Of a stretch of DNA of 64,000 nt, positions 23,306 to 34,311 are shown piece after piece. The position numbers were made by a program, and so were the translations under genes. Source of the DNA: Cladophialophora immunda (Eukaryota; Ascomycota; Eurotiomycetes; Chaetothyriales; Herpotrichiellaceae); contig NW_015622541.1 of assembly GCF_000835495.1 (NCBI RefSeq), positions 4,836,001 through 4,900,000 on the forward strand. Direction: 5' to 3'. Position 1 is the first letter of the stretch. The number at the start of each line of letters is the position of its first letter. The notes below the pieces were generated by a model. It was not told the origin of the DNA. It searched no databases and saw nothing but the letters and a program-made list of their open reading frames with translations.

Positions 23306-24394
23306 ATGGTACTCCCGTCCTTTACCGCCAAATACCATCATGCTCCATACCCCAGCATTGATCCCTCTCGACCTGAACTTTCCGCTGCGGACAAGGTCGT
23401 CGTTGTAACTGGTATGGAAAAGACCTCGAATTTTGCACTTGATGGTCCGGGGGGACCAATATGAACTAACCCTGCTACAGGAGGTGGCACCGGGATCGGA
23501 GCTGCAACGGCTCTTGCCTTTGTCGCGGCCGGAGCCAGGGCGGCCGTGCTGCTTGCGCGCCGACCTCAGCCGTTGCAAGAGACCAAAGCCCAGATCCAAT
23601 CAGCATACCCTTCGGCAGAGGTCCTCACGTTTTCAGTCGATGTTACCGACGAGGTCACGGTGGCGGATTGCTTTGCCTCTGTCGCCCGTCGCTACGGGGC
23701 AATCGACGTCTGCATCAACGCGGCGGCCTATCTGTCGGATCAGGGCACCATCGCCGCTGGACCGGTCGACGAGTTCTGGAAATCCTTCGAAGTGAATGTG
23801 AAAGGGGGATACATTATCGCGCGACAATTTCTCCGCAATGCCTCCCGTGGCGACCCGGTCTTGATTGGCATCAACTCTCTGATCGCGCACCTCCCGGCGT
23901 CGACCGTGGAACAATGTCCCGCCAGCTACGCGAGTAGCAAGATCGCGCTGTCCAAGCTGTACGAGTACGTCGCCGCCGAGAATCCCGGTGTCCGTTGTTA
24001 TTCGGTCCACCCGGGAGTCGTCGAGACTGACATGGCCGCCAAAAGCGACGCCATGGCGCCACCGCAGAAGGACAATCCATTTCTTCCCAGAGACGATGGT
24101 GAGTGATTCCCCCCCGTAGATGACCCAAGTTCGCCCATCCAACGAGCTTGGTACACACTTTGACGAAACACGACGTTAAACCGAGTCATCTCTTCAGCTT
24201 CCCTTCCCGGACAATTCTGTGTCTGGCTCAGTTCCAAGCTCGGAGCGGCCATCCCATCCGGACGATATCTCTGGTCGAACTGGGATGTCGACGAGTTGGC
24301 GGCGATGAGTACGGAGCTCAAGAATGACCCGGTTGCTTTGACGATGACTTTACCACATTGGCCATTTCCGCTGCCGTCACCAAGGAACACATGA
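23306..24394 (+). CDS. short-chain dehydrogenase/reductase (SDR)
   Basis: Second SDR of the cluster, 306 residues. Exons join(23306..23411, 23481..24098, 24198..24394). An N-terminal extension of about 30 residues precedes VVVVTGGGTGIG, the nucleotide site, which is split by the first intron. The usual NNAG is INAAA here. The catalytic serine is in INSLIAH and the YxxxK pair in SYASSK. After VHPGVVETDM the tail (LPGQFCVWLSS and onward, ending LPSPRNT) resembles the divergent fungal SDR group found in biosynthetic and degradative clusters. It is codirectional with the BVMO and probably co-expressed. The exact oxidation or reduction cannot be told from sequence. Confidence 0.9.
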
Positions 24395-25041
24395 AAAGCT
24401 CAACTGCTTCATGCCGAACGACTACCGTGGCTCTACAATCCCATGCCTAGTAACTCCATATAGTAGAAAACGCCAAAGGTTCACCTAGCTCCGCATGTGA
24501 CGCACGACGGACGCACCAGGGCAACGGAGATGAGAATAGACAACAGGTTGATTGGAGGAGAACTAGGGCGAGGGTTCTTATAGACGTCAAAAGCGGCGGC
24601 GTGCCCAGCACCAACTTGACAAGAACAGCATCAACTTGTCAGCGGGGTTTTATAGTGGGGATATTCAAGAACTGTTGTTATCTCCGGTCTTCTCCTTGTA
24701 GTTCTTGTTCGGCGTTCGTCCTCCGAGCGCCGGAATTCTCGACTTCCGGCCCCGAATGCAGACGGTTAGCATCAGCGCCCAATCTGGGCAACAAAGCACC
24801 ACCACCCACACCACCGTCGATAGCCGCAGTTGGAGTCATGAGCACTCTCCCGGGGAGACTTGTGGCAGACCGAGAGCGGGGTCTAGTGCAAGTCTCCTGG
24901 CACTGGTGTGATGACGGTCCTAGAAACCCGGGGTAGATTATGGGACTCGTTGCAGCATGGGTGGTAAGCTTATACAAGCCCTGAGTATCTCAAAACTGCT
25001 CGAAGCACGTTGCTCAGAGCTGCTCGAAGAAGTAAAGGAAG
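24395..25041. other. intergenic region upstream of E1-beta
   Basis: About 650 bp. Short frames on both strands look like noise. It contains the promoter of the E1-beta gene. Confidence 0.5.
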
Positions 25042-26326
25042 ATGTCACAGCACTGCAGACCGCTGCGAAAAGCCGTCTCTACGACACGCTCGGCCATCCG
25101 TTCCTATGCAACCCAGGCAGCGCGGCCGGCAAAGCGGAAGTTGAATGTGCCCATTGATTTCGGAAACACACCTCTTCTGCACCATTCCGCAAAGAGCTTT
25201 CCACAAACGCCTGGTCTCCCGCAGGACAGCTCTTCGACACGGTTGAATCTCTGCCAGGCAGTGAACGAAGGCTTGAGAACTGCTTTGAGGGAGGACAACA
25301 AGGTGCTCTGTTTTGGCGAGGATGTCGCCTTCGGCGGCGTCTTTCGGTGCACGCTGAATCTGCAGTCGGAATTTGGGCCGGATAGAGTTTTCAACACGCC
25401 CATCACCGAGCAGGGCATTGTGGGAGCGGCGATTGGCATGGCCGCCGAGGGCGCGAAACCGGTGGTTGAGATCCAGTTTGCGGACTATGTTTTTCCAGCC
25501 TTCGACCAGATTGTGAATGAGGCTTCAAAGTTTCGGTACCGAGAGGGCTCGACAGGTGCCAACCTGGCTGGTATGGTGATCAGGATGCCCTGTGGTGGAG
25601 TGGGACACGGTGCCTTGTGAGCCTTGCCAACTGGCAGTCGACTTCTTCGTCGTGCTAACCCCTTCGCCTCTTAGATATCACACTCAATCTCCGGAGTCGC
25701 TCTTTTGCCATGTGCCGGGCTTCAAAGTTGTCGTCCCCCGATCACCATCCCAAGCGAAAGGGCTTCTTCTCTCTTCGATCCTTGAGTCCAAAGATCCGGT
25801 GATTTTCATGGAACCAAAGATCCTCTACCGCGCCGCTGTCGAAGAAGTCCCCGATGAGCTCTATACCCTTCCGCTATGTGAAGCGGAAGTCGTCAAGCCT
25901 GGAGCCGATCTGACCATAATCTCCTATGGTCGCCCTCTGTATAATTGCCTTGCGGCTATTGAGGCGGCAGAGAAAGTTTCCCCGGGCATCAGTATCGAGC
26001 TGATCGATCTGCGGACGATATATCCGTGGGACAGAAAGACGATTTTGGACAGTGTGTCGAAGACGGGACGGGCCATCGTTGTTCATGAGAGTATGGTCAA
26101 CTATGGCGTTGGATCGGAGATCGCTGCAACGATTCAAGAACGGGCGCTCCTGTCTCTTCAGGCGCCGGTGAAGCGACTGGGTGGTTGGACTACGCATACC
26201 GGGTTGGCGTGGGAGAAGTTTATTTTCCCCGATGTCACGAGTGAGTCCCTTCTTCAACCTCCATGGTTTTGGTTACTGACTTCAACAGGGATATATGATG
26301 CCATCCTGGAAGTGTTGGAGTTTTGA
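25042..26326 (+). CDS. branched-chain 2-oxoacid dehydrogenase E1 subunit beta, mitochondrial
   Basis: Beta subunit of the thiamine-diphosphate E1 component of the branched-chain 2-oxoacid dehydrogenase (Leu/Ile/Val catabolism, mitochondrial matrix). Exons join(25042..25616, 25675..26240, 26289..26326) give 392 residues, normal for the family. The N-terminus is Arg/Ser-rich with RSYATQ, a typical matrix presequence. Family motifs are FGEDVAFGGVFRCT, TEQGIVG (catalytic Glu region) and the segment EIQFADYVFPAFDQ. The last small exon codes the conserved IYDAILEVLEF end. The E1-alpha gene is convergent, with stop codons 153 bp apart, and E2 follows. A second ordinary copy elsewhere in the genome would be expected. 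Confidence 0.95.
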
Positions 26327-26478
26327 GCGGGTGTTGCAGAAGTATATAGAGCGAGGATACCAGGAATGAGCAAAAATTGAATCTCGGGCATGGCACTGGG
26401 TCAGAGAGCTTCTGGCGTTCGGGGGTCTGCATTCAACCTCAAGTCTATTACTACCTACAGCCGTATTACTCGAGGATA

Positions 26479-28129
26479 TTACAGAGCTTTGAGGCCGCCT
26501 TCATAGTCCTCCGCATCGTACTCCTCCGGATATTTCTCCATCAGACGCTTGAGTTCCTGCCGCTGAGCCTCTTGCTCTTCCGAATACTCCGCATACACGT
26601 CGTCGAAGACCGAACTCAGCCGTGGTTTCTTCTCCCTCTCAGCAGCCTTCAGCTCAGTCAAAATATCTTTCCGTATCTGATTTCTCGTCTCCTTGTCCAT
26701 ATCGTCACTCCAAAGACCCTTGTTCTCCAACCATTTCTTGAGCCGGGCAATCGGATTGTCCCGAGTCTTCCACGGGTTCACCTCATCATGCGTCCGGTAG
26801 GCAAAGCTGTCGTCGCTGGTGCTGTGGTGGGAAATGCGGTAACTCATCATTTCCAAGAGAATAGGACGTCCGCCGTTCTCGAGAGCCCGCCGTCGTGCTT
26901 CTTTCGTGGCTTCATAGACCGCAAAGATATCCGTCCCGTCCACTCGCAAAGTTTCAATGCCGTACCCGATGCCACGGCTTGCGATGCCATCGCCCCGATA
27001 CTGCTCCGTTGTCGGCGTAGAGATTGCGAACCCGTTGTTACGGCAAATGAAAATGACTGGGCAGTCGCGAACAGCGGCAAGATTCAGCGCCCCGTGAAAA
27101 TCCCCTTCGCTCGCTGCGCCGTCCCCAAAATATGCTACCGCAACTCTCGGTGACTTGTTCCCGGTCTCTCGATCTGCGAGCTTCAAGGCATATGCAGCTC
27201 CCGTGGCGTGGGGGATTTGAGTTCCGAGCGTCGATGCAACAGCATGCTGCGCACATTAAGATCGATCAGCGATATTCGTGCCGCAGCCTCCGTAACCATT
27301 CACCAGCAAAATACCGAGAACTTACCACTCCTGTTTTCAATCTCCCACTATAGTGACAGGGCATGTTGCGTCCTTTGCCAGGATCATTCTTGTTATGCAC
27401 CAACTGGCTGAGGAAGTCCTTAAGCGTGTAGCCCCGTTGCTTGAACACTCCCGTCTCCCGATACTGGCACGTAATCACATCATCGGGTCCAAGCGCTGCT
27501 GCTGATCCTACCATGATTCCTTCTTCGCCTGCTGAGACCTGAAAGATGTGTATGTGAGCAATCTGTTTGTTTGGGAGCAGTCTTTGCGCTACGCACCATG
27601 TAGAAACTCAGTCGACCCTGTCTTTGGGCTTCGGACATGATGGTATCCAAGATATTGACTGTTTCCTCGGATGGTTTGTTCTCAGCATGCCGTCGCTAGA
27701 ATCTGCTTGGGTAGGGGCAAAGTTACCGGTCAACATGTTCTTGTACCACTCAAGGACCTGCTCGTCTGTCACGTCCGGGGGTGCGCGAGCGTCATCCTGC
27801 ACTCTCCCTTCCGCGTTCATGACCCGATAGGTGGCAATAGGTGGTAAGGATTTCGGCACCAAAAAGTCCATTTTGGTACTGAGGGGACTGCCGGTCGCAC
27901 CTGGAAAGCGAGGTCTGTCGCCAGCTGCTTGTTAACTTCGTCCCAGCAAGATTCGTGGACCCCTTTGGGTGAGGGCACTGACGAGGTAGATATCTCCCCC
28001 AGCGTCACTGTTGAATTCCATCTTGCAAACACTCTTACAGAGGCGCGTCGACTGGCGGACGATTTGGTCGCACCTCCTGCTGCTCGAAGCCACATAGTGC
28101 ACGGCGACCCTGTCGTCTAGAACTGGCAT
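26479..28129 (-). CDS. branched-chain 2-oxoacid dehydrogenase E1 subunit alpha, mitochondrial
   Basis: Alpha subunit of the E1 component. Exons are complement(26479..27246, 27326..27538, 27597..27658, 27727..27924, 28039..28129), 443 residues, closing in frame. The thiamine-diphosphate motif is present (GDG, then NN about 30 residues on, in ICRNNGF). The regulatory loop YRISHHSTSDDS, which carries the phosphorylated serine in the mammalian enzyme, is kept. The first exon is the least certain: ATG at 28127-28129 has an in-frame TGA directly before it, and a strong GTAAGA donor joins it to RPRFPGATG. The resulting leader (SSSRRCDQIVRQSTRL) is Arg/Ser-rich as for import. An alternative ATG at 28095 would need a weak donor and give a very short leader. 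It diverges from E2. Confidence 0.9.
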
Positions 28130-28786
28130 TCAGAATTCCATTGAACTCGGGGTGAATCTCAGCTATCCTAACTACCAAAGATAACCATCGAGCACAGAAA
28201 CAATCGACGTGGATTGAGCGGTTATCGACGGTGATGACCTGCATTAGCAGACCCCGCTAATGGATCGATCCGGCTCTTAGGGATGCTGATTGATGATTTC
28301 GGTGAAGTCGATGGACAATGCCGACGCAAAGCATAACGAAACGTCGAAGGGAGCTCGGGGTTCGGCGAAGTATTCCTATTGGCCCGGAGGAACAGCTGAC
28401 TCCGGTAGCACCATAATAATCCCCACTAGCGGTCACACTATCCAAGAGAATACCCAATGTTGACTTTCGAACCAGGTACGAGGTACATGTCCTAATTCAA
28501 AGGGGCCAGTCAGCTCGGAGCCTGCGCAATCAGTCGTTCGACTCTCAGGCGTGAGCTCCTCACACCGATGATCAGGGGCAGGACCTAGCTGCCAGACATG
28601 GACTGGAACAGCCGAAATGCAAGCGACAATTCAGCCGCAAGGAACCGCGGAGAGCCGCAGGCCCTGCTCCTTTTCATCGAGATCAATGTCAGGGTAGCTG
28701 TGGAGCCACAAGTGATAATACCTGCCGTCTGGAACACCGACCTCATCTCACTTTGAGGAGTTTCTCAGGAACGAAATTCCAGAAAT
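28130..28786. promoter_or_regulatory. divergent promoter, E1-alpha / E2
   Basis: 657 bp between the E1-alpha and E2 start codons, a natural point for joint control of two subunits of one complex. I found no clear operator by eye. Confidence 0.5.
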
Positions 28787-30437
28787 ATGAGCCGGGTGCT
28801 GGTCAGAGACTTTGTGCGTCGAAGTCAGCGGCTTTTGGTGGCAGGACACTGTTCAAATCGACACGCCTTCCACAGCTCGCCGTCATGGTGTGCGGTCAGG
28901 CCGTATCTCCTAGCAGACATTGGGGAAGGTAAGGCCACACCCAAGTTCGAATCGGCTTGGAACAGCAGGATAACGATAGCAGGAATCACTGAGTGTCAAA
29001 TCATCAACTGGTCGGTAAAGCCGGGAGACCGCGTTGCCCAATTCGACCCAATATGTGAGGTTCAGTCGGATAAAGCAACTGTAGAGGTGCTTCGGGTACT
29101 CCCCTGTATTCCTCAGCAAGCTGCTAACAAGCCGACGTGAACAGATTACCTCGCGATTTGATGGCGTGGTCAAAGCACTCCACTATGAGCAGGATGAAGT
29201 TGCCATCGTGGGGAAGGTGTGTTGGGCCGCTTCGAGAATCTGTATGCTGGCTAACATCATGTAAAAGCCACTGTTGGATATGGATATTGCGGACGAAATC
29301 ACAGGAGATCCAATTCTTGCGGACGCCGCTGTGGAGCAACACTCAGAGACTGGGGAGGCGCCGGAGAAGGGGAGCTCTGAGGGAGAAACAGAACAACCAA
29401 CATCGTCACTTGAATCCCAGTCTACCGTACAGGCCTCATCGCTGACCTCGTCGGCACCCGCGACGAGAGAAAAGCTAGCCCCTAAAACTTCGGCACTCCT
29501 CACCCCGGCTGTGCGACATATGCTCAGACAGGCAGGCATCGATGTATACGATGTTCAAGGGACTGGCAGGGATGGACGCATTACAAAGGACGATGTCCAA
29601 CGCCATATCCAGGCACAATCGAACTCCAGTACAACCCTACCGCCCGCTCCTCCCGTCCATGAATCGCAGTCGACGAAGACGGCAGAAGACAAGGTTGTCG
29701 CTTTGAACCCGGTTGAGAAACAGATGTTCAAAGTTATGACGCACTCCCTCACGATCCCTCACTTCCTCTACACTCACAGCGTCGACGTCACATCGATCAA
29801 CCTGCTCCGCCGAAAGTTCAACATCAACCAAAGTCTCGCGTCCACACTTTCCGCACCAGGCTCCTCTGTTTCGAAGCTGACAATCCTCCCCTTCATCATG
29901 AAGGCGTTGGCGCAAGCGTTTTCACAATTTCCGAAACTCAACGCCCACCTAGACACGGCAACCAACCCGTCAAGTCCCCAACTGATTCTCAAATCCTCCT
30001 GCAATTTCGGGATTGCGGTAGACACCCCTCAGGGCCTGCTGGTTCCTGTGGTCAAGGACGTACAGAAGCACTCCATCATTTCACTTGCTGTGGAAATCAA
30101 GCGGTTGAGCGATCTGGCGCAAGCTGGACGTCTCGCGCCAGACGACTTCAAGGATGCCACCTTCACGATCAGCAACATTGGGAGTATCGGCGGAAGTGCC
30201 GTCGCGCCTGTGATTGTGGCTCCGATGGTGGGGATCCTGGGGCTTGGTAGAGCTCAAGATGTCCCGGTTTTCATCACAGACAAGGAGGGTGGTGAACGCG
30301 TTGTCAAGCAGGAGCAGGTGGTGCTAAGCTGGAGTGCCGACCACAGGGTTCTCGACGGCGCAACTGTCGCCAAAGCCGCTGAAGTTGTGGGCACGTTGAT
30401 CCAAAACGCCGAGAGTCTGGGACTGGCGTTGCGATGA
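28787..30437 (+). CDS. branched-chain 2-oxoacid dehydrogenase E2, lipoamide acyltransferase
   Basis: Dihydrolipoyl acyltransferase core of the branched-chain complex, 495 residues, matrix. Exons join(28787..28928, 28983..29086, 29145..29216, 29268..30437); the third intron ends at an AAG acceptor. Order: Arg-rich presequence; lipoyl domain with the lipoylated lysine in SDKAT (K78); a Ser/Glu-rich linker; a peripheral-subunit-binding domain starting TPAVRHMLRQAGID with TGRDGRI; another linker; and the catalytic domain ending in SWSADHRVLDGATVAK, with the DHRxxDG active-site histidine. FDG and LLDMDIAD mark the end of the lipoyl domain. With the two neighbouring E1 genes every branched-chain-specific catalytic subunit is present; only E3, shared among complexes, is absent. 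Confidence 0.95.
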
Positions 30438-31054
30438 CATTAATCTGATATGTAAAAAACTCCTCGGCGACGAATCCTGGGGTGGCGTAAGCCAGATTGT
30501 GTCGCAATGGAAAATGTCGCAAACTTCCCTACTTGGGATACTTGGGATACTTGGGATACTTGGGTTTCGATATCGCATAGTTACTTATCGAGCTTTGGCA
30601 CCCAATTTGTATGCCAATCAAAGCTCAGATAGAGTCTTCTTCTCTAAGCGGCTCGAGCTCCTCGCCCCACTCCTCGTACAGCAACAGTTAGTCCTCTCCC
30701 TTGTCATTAGTGACAGGTTTCGCTTCCCGCAGTGCCGCTGCCGTCACACCAGGCGTGCTTCCAAGAATCCCCTGTGGAACCCGCATCGAATTCCGCCCAC
30801 AAACATTATTTTAAGATGACAGTCCTGGCGAATCGACTTCAGTACGAGGATCACTGATGACCGATTTGGGCTCACACTCACTCTGCCGTCCTGACCACGC
30901 CACCCTTCGACGCTGTTCCCCTCGTACCACTTTGAATTCGTGCTTATCTTTCCACCCTCTGGTACTTCGACATCAAACCCAAGGTACACGGGAACGACCG
31001 GCGGTGTTCCAGGTTGTGAGGGTATGCTTCCTCGTCGCATAAGTCTGCGTTGTT
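30438..31054. other. intergenic region after E2
   Basis: About 600 bp holding a tandem repeat (30531-30564). A minus-strand frame at 30744-31040 has no recognisable family. It may include eroded upstream parts of the CHAT relic. Confidence 0.4.
30531..30564. repeat. 9-bp tandem repeat
   Basis: The unit ACTTGGGAT occurs three times in a row plus a partial fourth copy (ACTTGGG), about 95 bp downstream of the E2 stop. Confidence 0.9.
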
Positions 31055-31610
31055 ATGTGTAGACCGTGGGTTTTAATGTCTTTCCATGGGGTACAATCCA
31101 CGATGGCTTTTGCATTTCCTCTCGCCCATGCCTTAAGGCGCAGTGTGGCAGTATGCACGACACTGAACAGGGGGCAGTCCATTTCGCCTTTTCACGGCAA
31201 GGCCGCAGCGGACCCACTAAAGAGTGAACTGTATTTCTGGGATCATAGTCACGCACCCCTCCGCGTTGAGAGAGACATTGATGAACCTCGAAATCCATAA
31301 CTGCAAGCTGGCGTACCTTTCCGCCTGCGAGTCCGCATTCAACGGCGAGCGGAATTTGCGGGAAGAGAGCTTACATGTGGCCGGAGCGTTTCTCCTTGCT
31401 GGAATCCCCAGTGCCATAGCGACGTGGCGGCCGATTCTGGACGAGAAGTCCATGGATGTTGCTGAAGAGTTCGACCGACGGTTAATGACAGGAAGAGCAA
31501 CTGTGGATGTGAAAAAGGCGGCCGAGGCTCTCCATGGTGCTGTGAGTAACTTGAGGCAGGATGTCGATGATCCTTTCGTATGGGCGTCATACGCACATTT
31601 TGGCTGTTGA
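31055..31610 (+). pseudogene. CHAT-domain (caspase-like) protease relic
   Basis: Two overlapping frames on the plus strand read as consecutive parts of a CHAT domain. The first, to about 31275, carries an HALRRS stretch, the His-Gly position (PFHGKAAADP) and a YFWDHSHAPL strand. The second, from about 31270 to 31610, carries LAYLSACES with the catalytic cysteine, then AGAFLLAGIPSAIATWRP and an ending in WASYAHFG, the normal C-terminus. The junction needs a frame change near 31270, and no start codon or N-terminal (TPR or NACHT-like) partner is visible. The usual FACHG is degraded to PFHG. CHAT proteins in fungi are often fused to TPRs in death- or incompatibility-related proteins; this is a decayed remnant, so no function is claimed. 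Confidence 0.75.
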
Positions 31611-31811
31611 AAGCTGCAACTGTCTCTGGGCCATCTACCGCGCTCAGCATCTAAAATCGTACTCTGTCGATATTCTGCAAGAAAAGAAAAGGACTCGGAC
31701 TACACTGAGGCAGTAGAATGCTTTGAACTCTGACTTCCTCAGATACGACAGCTATTTCCGGGCTTGCACGCACCCTCCCTAGCAGAACATGCCGAGAACT
31801 CACCCGCAAAA

Positions 31812-34311
31812 TCAAATCCTGAACAGTGCCAAAGTATCGGTGAATCCAGAGAAAGTACTCTTGGCCCTTTGAACCAGGGTTCGCCCATCCCGGACGATCA
31901 GATTCCTCGTGCCCACGGTATTCAAGTTATACACGCCGATGTTCGAGATGTTCCCTTCAAGCGAGAAGATGGCCGGCTGGCACGTGCTGGTGTCCAGACA
32001 ACCCTGGTCGTAGTTGCTAAAAAAGCTATACAGCCCGGCGCCATAGGTGAGGATCGAGCCTGAGTCGAGGATACGCAAAGCGTACGCAGTACAGTTGCGC
32101 GGACCGAAGATGGCTGAGTTGCAAATCGCCGTGTAATTCGGATCTCTGATTGCAGGATTCACGGGGAAGGGCAAATAAGCCGGTGGATTGGGCTGATAGT
32201 ACGCCGTCTCGGTCTGGATTAAGCCCCTATTGTCATTGTCAGCCTGGAAAGTCCGTGCCGCGAAAAGAACAAAGCCTGGCGGACCTCCCAGCCATACCGG
32301 CCTTGCTTTTCAGAATGACTTACATGAAAACATTTTGCGTGTTGGCAAATTGGTACTCATACAGAGTGTGGTGCTCGACCGCGGTGCCCACGAACCAGAA
32401 ATTGCCCGACAAGCTTTCATCGTAGAGTCCACGACCCGCGTAAATGGTAATTTTTCTCTGTCCGGGGTCGTCGAGGTCGTGGTCGGCCACCCAAAGCCAC
32501 CCGTTCTCCAAATACAAACCAGACGAGGACTTGGTTAAATGCATCGTCATATATGCCGCGATGCATTTCGCATTAATGGGTGTAGGCGGCGTTGCATCAT
32601 GGGGCGTGATCGAGCACTGCGCGATGCCTAGCTCTGAGCCGGCGAAGCCCCCAATCCGTGCGTGGACATCCCACATTCCCGAGGGCGAGTTGGATGGGGA
32701 AGCGAGATTGTATTCGATGAGAATGGCACCGGGTGTGGATCCCTGGGTGCTGATGATCAAGTCGGACAGCTCGACAGATCCCTTTTCGCCAGGCTGGCCG
32801 ACTCGCAGGACGGGGAACGGCTGGTTCATGTCTGCAAACCAACCTCCGCTTCCCATAATGACAGAGAATGACTCGCCGACGATTTTGGCGCCCGCAGGGA
32901 TGTAGACAGTCGATGAGACCTTATACGTACCATGGTCTATAAAGAGGATCTTGTCGGAAAAGGCGGCGGTCAGGATGGCAGCTTGGAGAACTGCCGTGTC
33001 ATCTGTCACGCCATCGCCTCGACATCCGATAGATCTCGCGCTGACGAACTGAGACGGGGGAACTGTTTCGTATTGTGGCTTGGACCGTACGTAGTAATTG
33101 TCGCCGCTGATGAGAGAAGCTGGTCTTGCGTTCGCACTGATAGGGCCTTGGAACTTGTTGACACCGGTAGACGTAAATACATTACCCTCTCCCCAGGCAG
33201 CAACTGTCACGGTGCTAGAGCCCTTTGCGCCAGAAAGAATGGGCCCGCTCAACCCTTGAACAGCAACATCGACGTTCTTTAGCTTGACGTTCTCTAATAC
33301 CAAGCTCCCTTCTGCGGGTGTTCGGGAGGGGGAGTTGTACGCGGTAAGTATGCCCACATGCGTGTCGGTGATGCTCGAGTCGAAGAAGGTCACCGAACCG
33401 ACGCCTTGTTGGTTCGGGCCTCCGCCAGACATGTCCACACCTGTCGAGCAATTGATGATGTTGACGTTCTGGTAGGTCCAGCTCCAGTCCCAGGTATTCT
33501 GTATTGCAGTCACCGCATTATGAAATGTCAGATTTCTCATGGTGAATTGCTGATTGCCGATCCTGGCGGCTTGATACCCTCCATAAAACACTAGGTCGCC
33601 GAGAAAGCCACCCGACCCCTCGTAGATGACCAAACCAGTGTGCCGAGTTCCCTTCGCATCACTCATAAAAATCCTCAGATTTTGAAGACTTGTGGCTTGT
33701 GAAGTAGTCCATTGGACGCCGATCGCTTTCCGCGCCGGGGAAACCAGAGTCATGTCAATGTTGAGATTGCGAATCTGGCGCCAGAAGATATTGGTGGGAT
33801 CGTAACTGCCATTGACGTTCGCTTCGATCAGGATACTCCCCGTAAAATTTACATTTGCGCGAAGGGTAGGTATGCAGTAAGGGTTGCCGATGATCTGAGT
33901 GTAGTAATAATCTATGATCGAGGACGATATCATGTACGTGCCCGCAGGAAAGTAGACAACGGCTGGTGTGGTCGTAGAAGATTTGCATGCTCCTGGAGCA
34001 CATCTGCCCCCGCTACTAATTGCCAGGTTGATGGCGGCTGTGTCATCAGTCACGCCGTCGCCCTTTGCGCCGAAATCTTTGACATTCCGAAAGACTTGAT
34101 AGCTGCTCGGATGGGGGTTGAAGGCTGCAATGCCCTGGTGAGGGATGTCCTCAAGCCAGTAAGGACATGCATTGGGGCCACTGGAGTCAGATGGCGACAC
34201 TGAGTCTTTGATGCGGATAGGATTCAACGGATCCTGGGTGTCGTGGTCTATGAGTGCAGAAGACGTCAAGACGTGAAGGCAGCATAGCGCTAGAATGAGG
34301 TAAGAGGCCAT
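31812..34311 (-). CDS. secreted GH55 beta-1,3-glucanase
   Basis: Glycoside hydrolase family 55 exo/endo-beta-1,3-glucanase, 800 residues, acting on fungal or plant beta-1,3-glucan outside the cell. Exons are complement(31812..32226, 32324..34311). An N-terminal signal peptide (MASYLILALCCLHVLTSSA) starts at 34309-34311; the frame is open upstream but lacks ATG. Two tandem right-handed beta-helix (pectate-lyase-3) domains are visible, each opening with a GDGVTDDTA motif (VKDFGAKGDGVTDDTAAI near residue 77 and ARSIGCRGDGVTDDTAVL in the second half). Many N-glycosylation sequons are present. The last exon encodes the C-terminal NPAIRDPNYTA to TLALFRI part. Confidence 0.93.

Noticed and set aside
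24957..25157. 66-codon plus-strand frame overlapping the E1-beta start
   Set aside because: Different frame from the E1-beta coding sequence; the 25042 start gives the import signal and full subunit.
30744..31040. 98-codon minus-strand frame next to the CHAT relic
   Set aside because: No recognisable domain and partly overlapping the relic; not supported as a gene.
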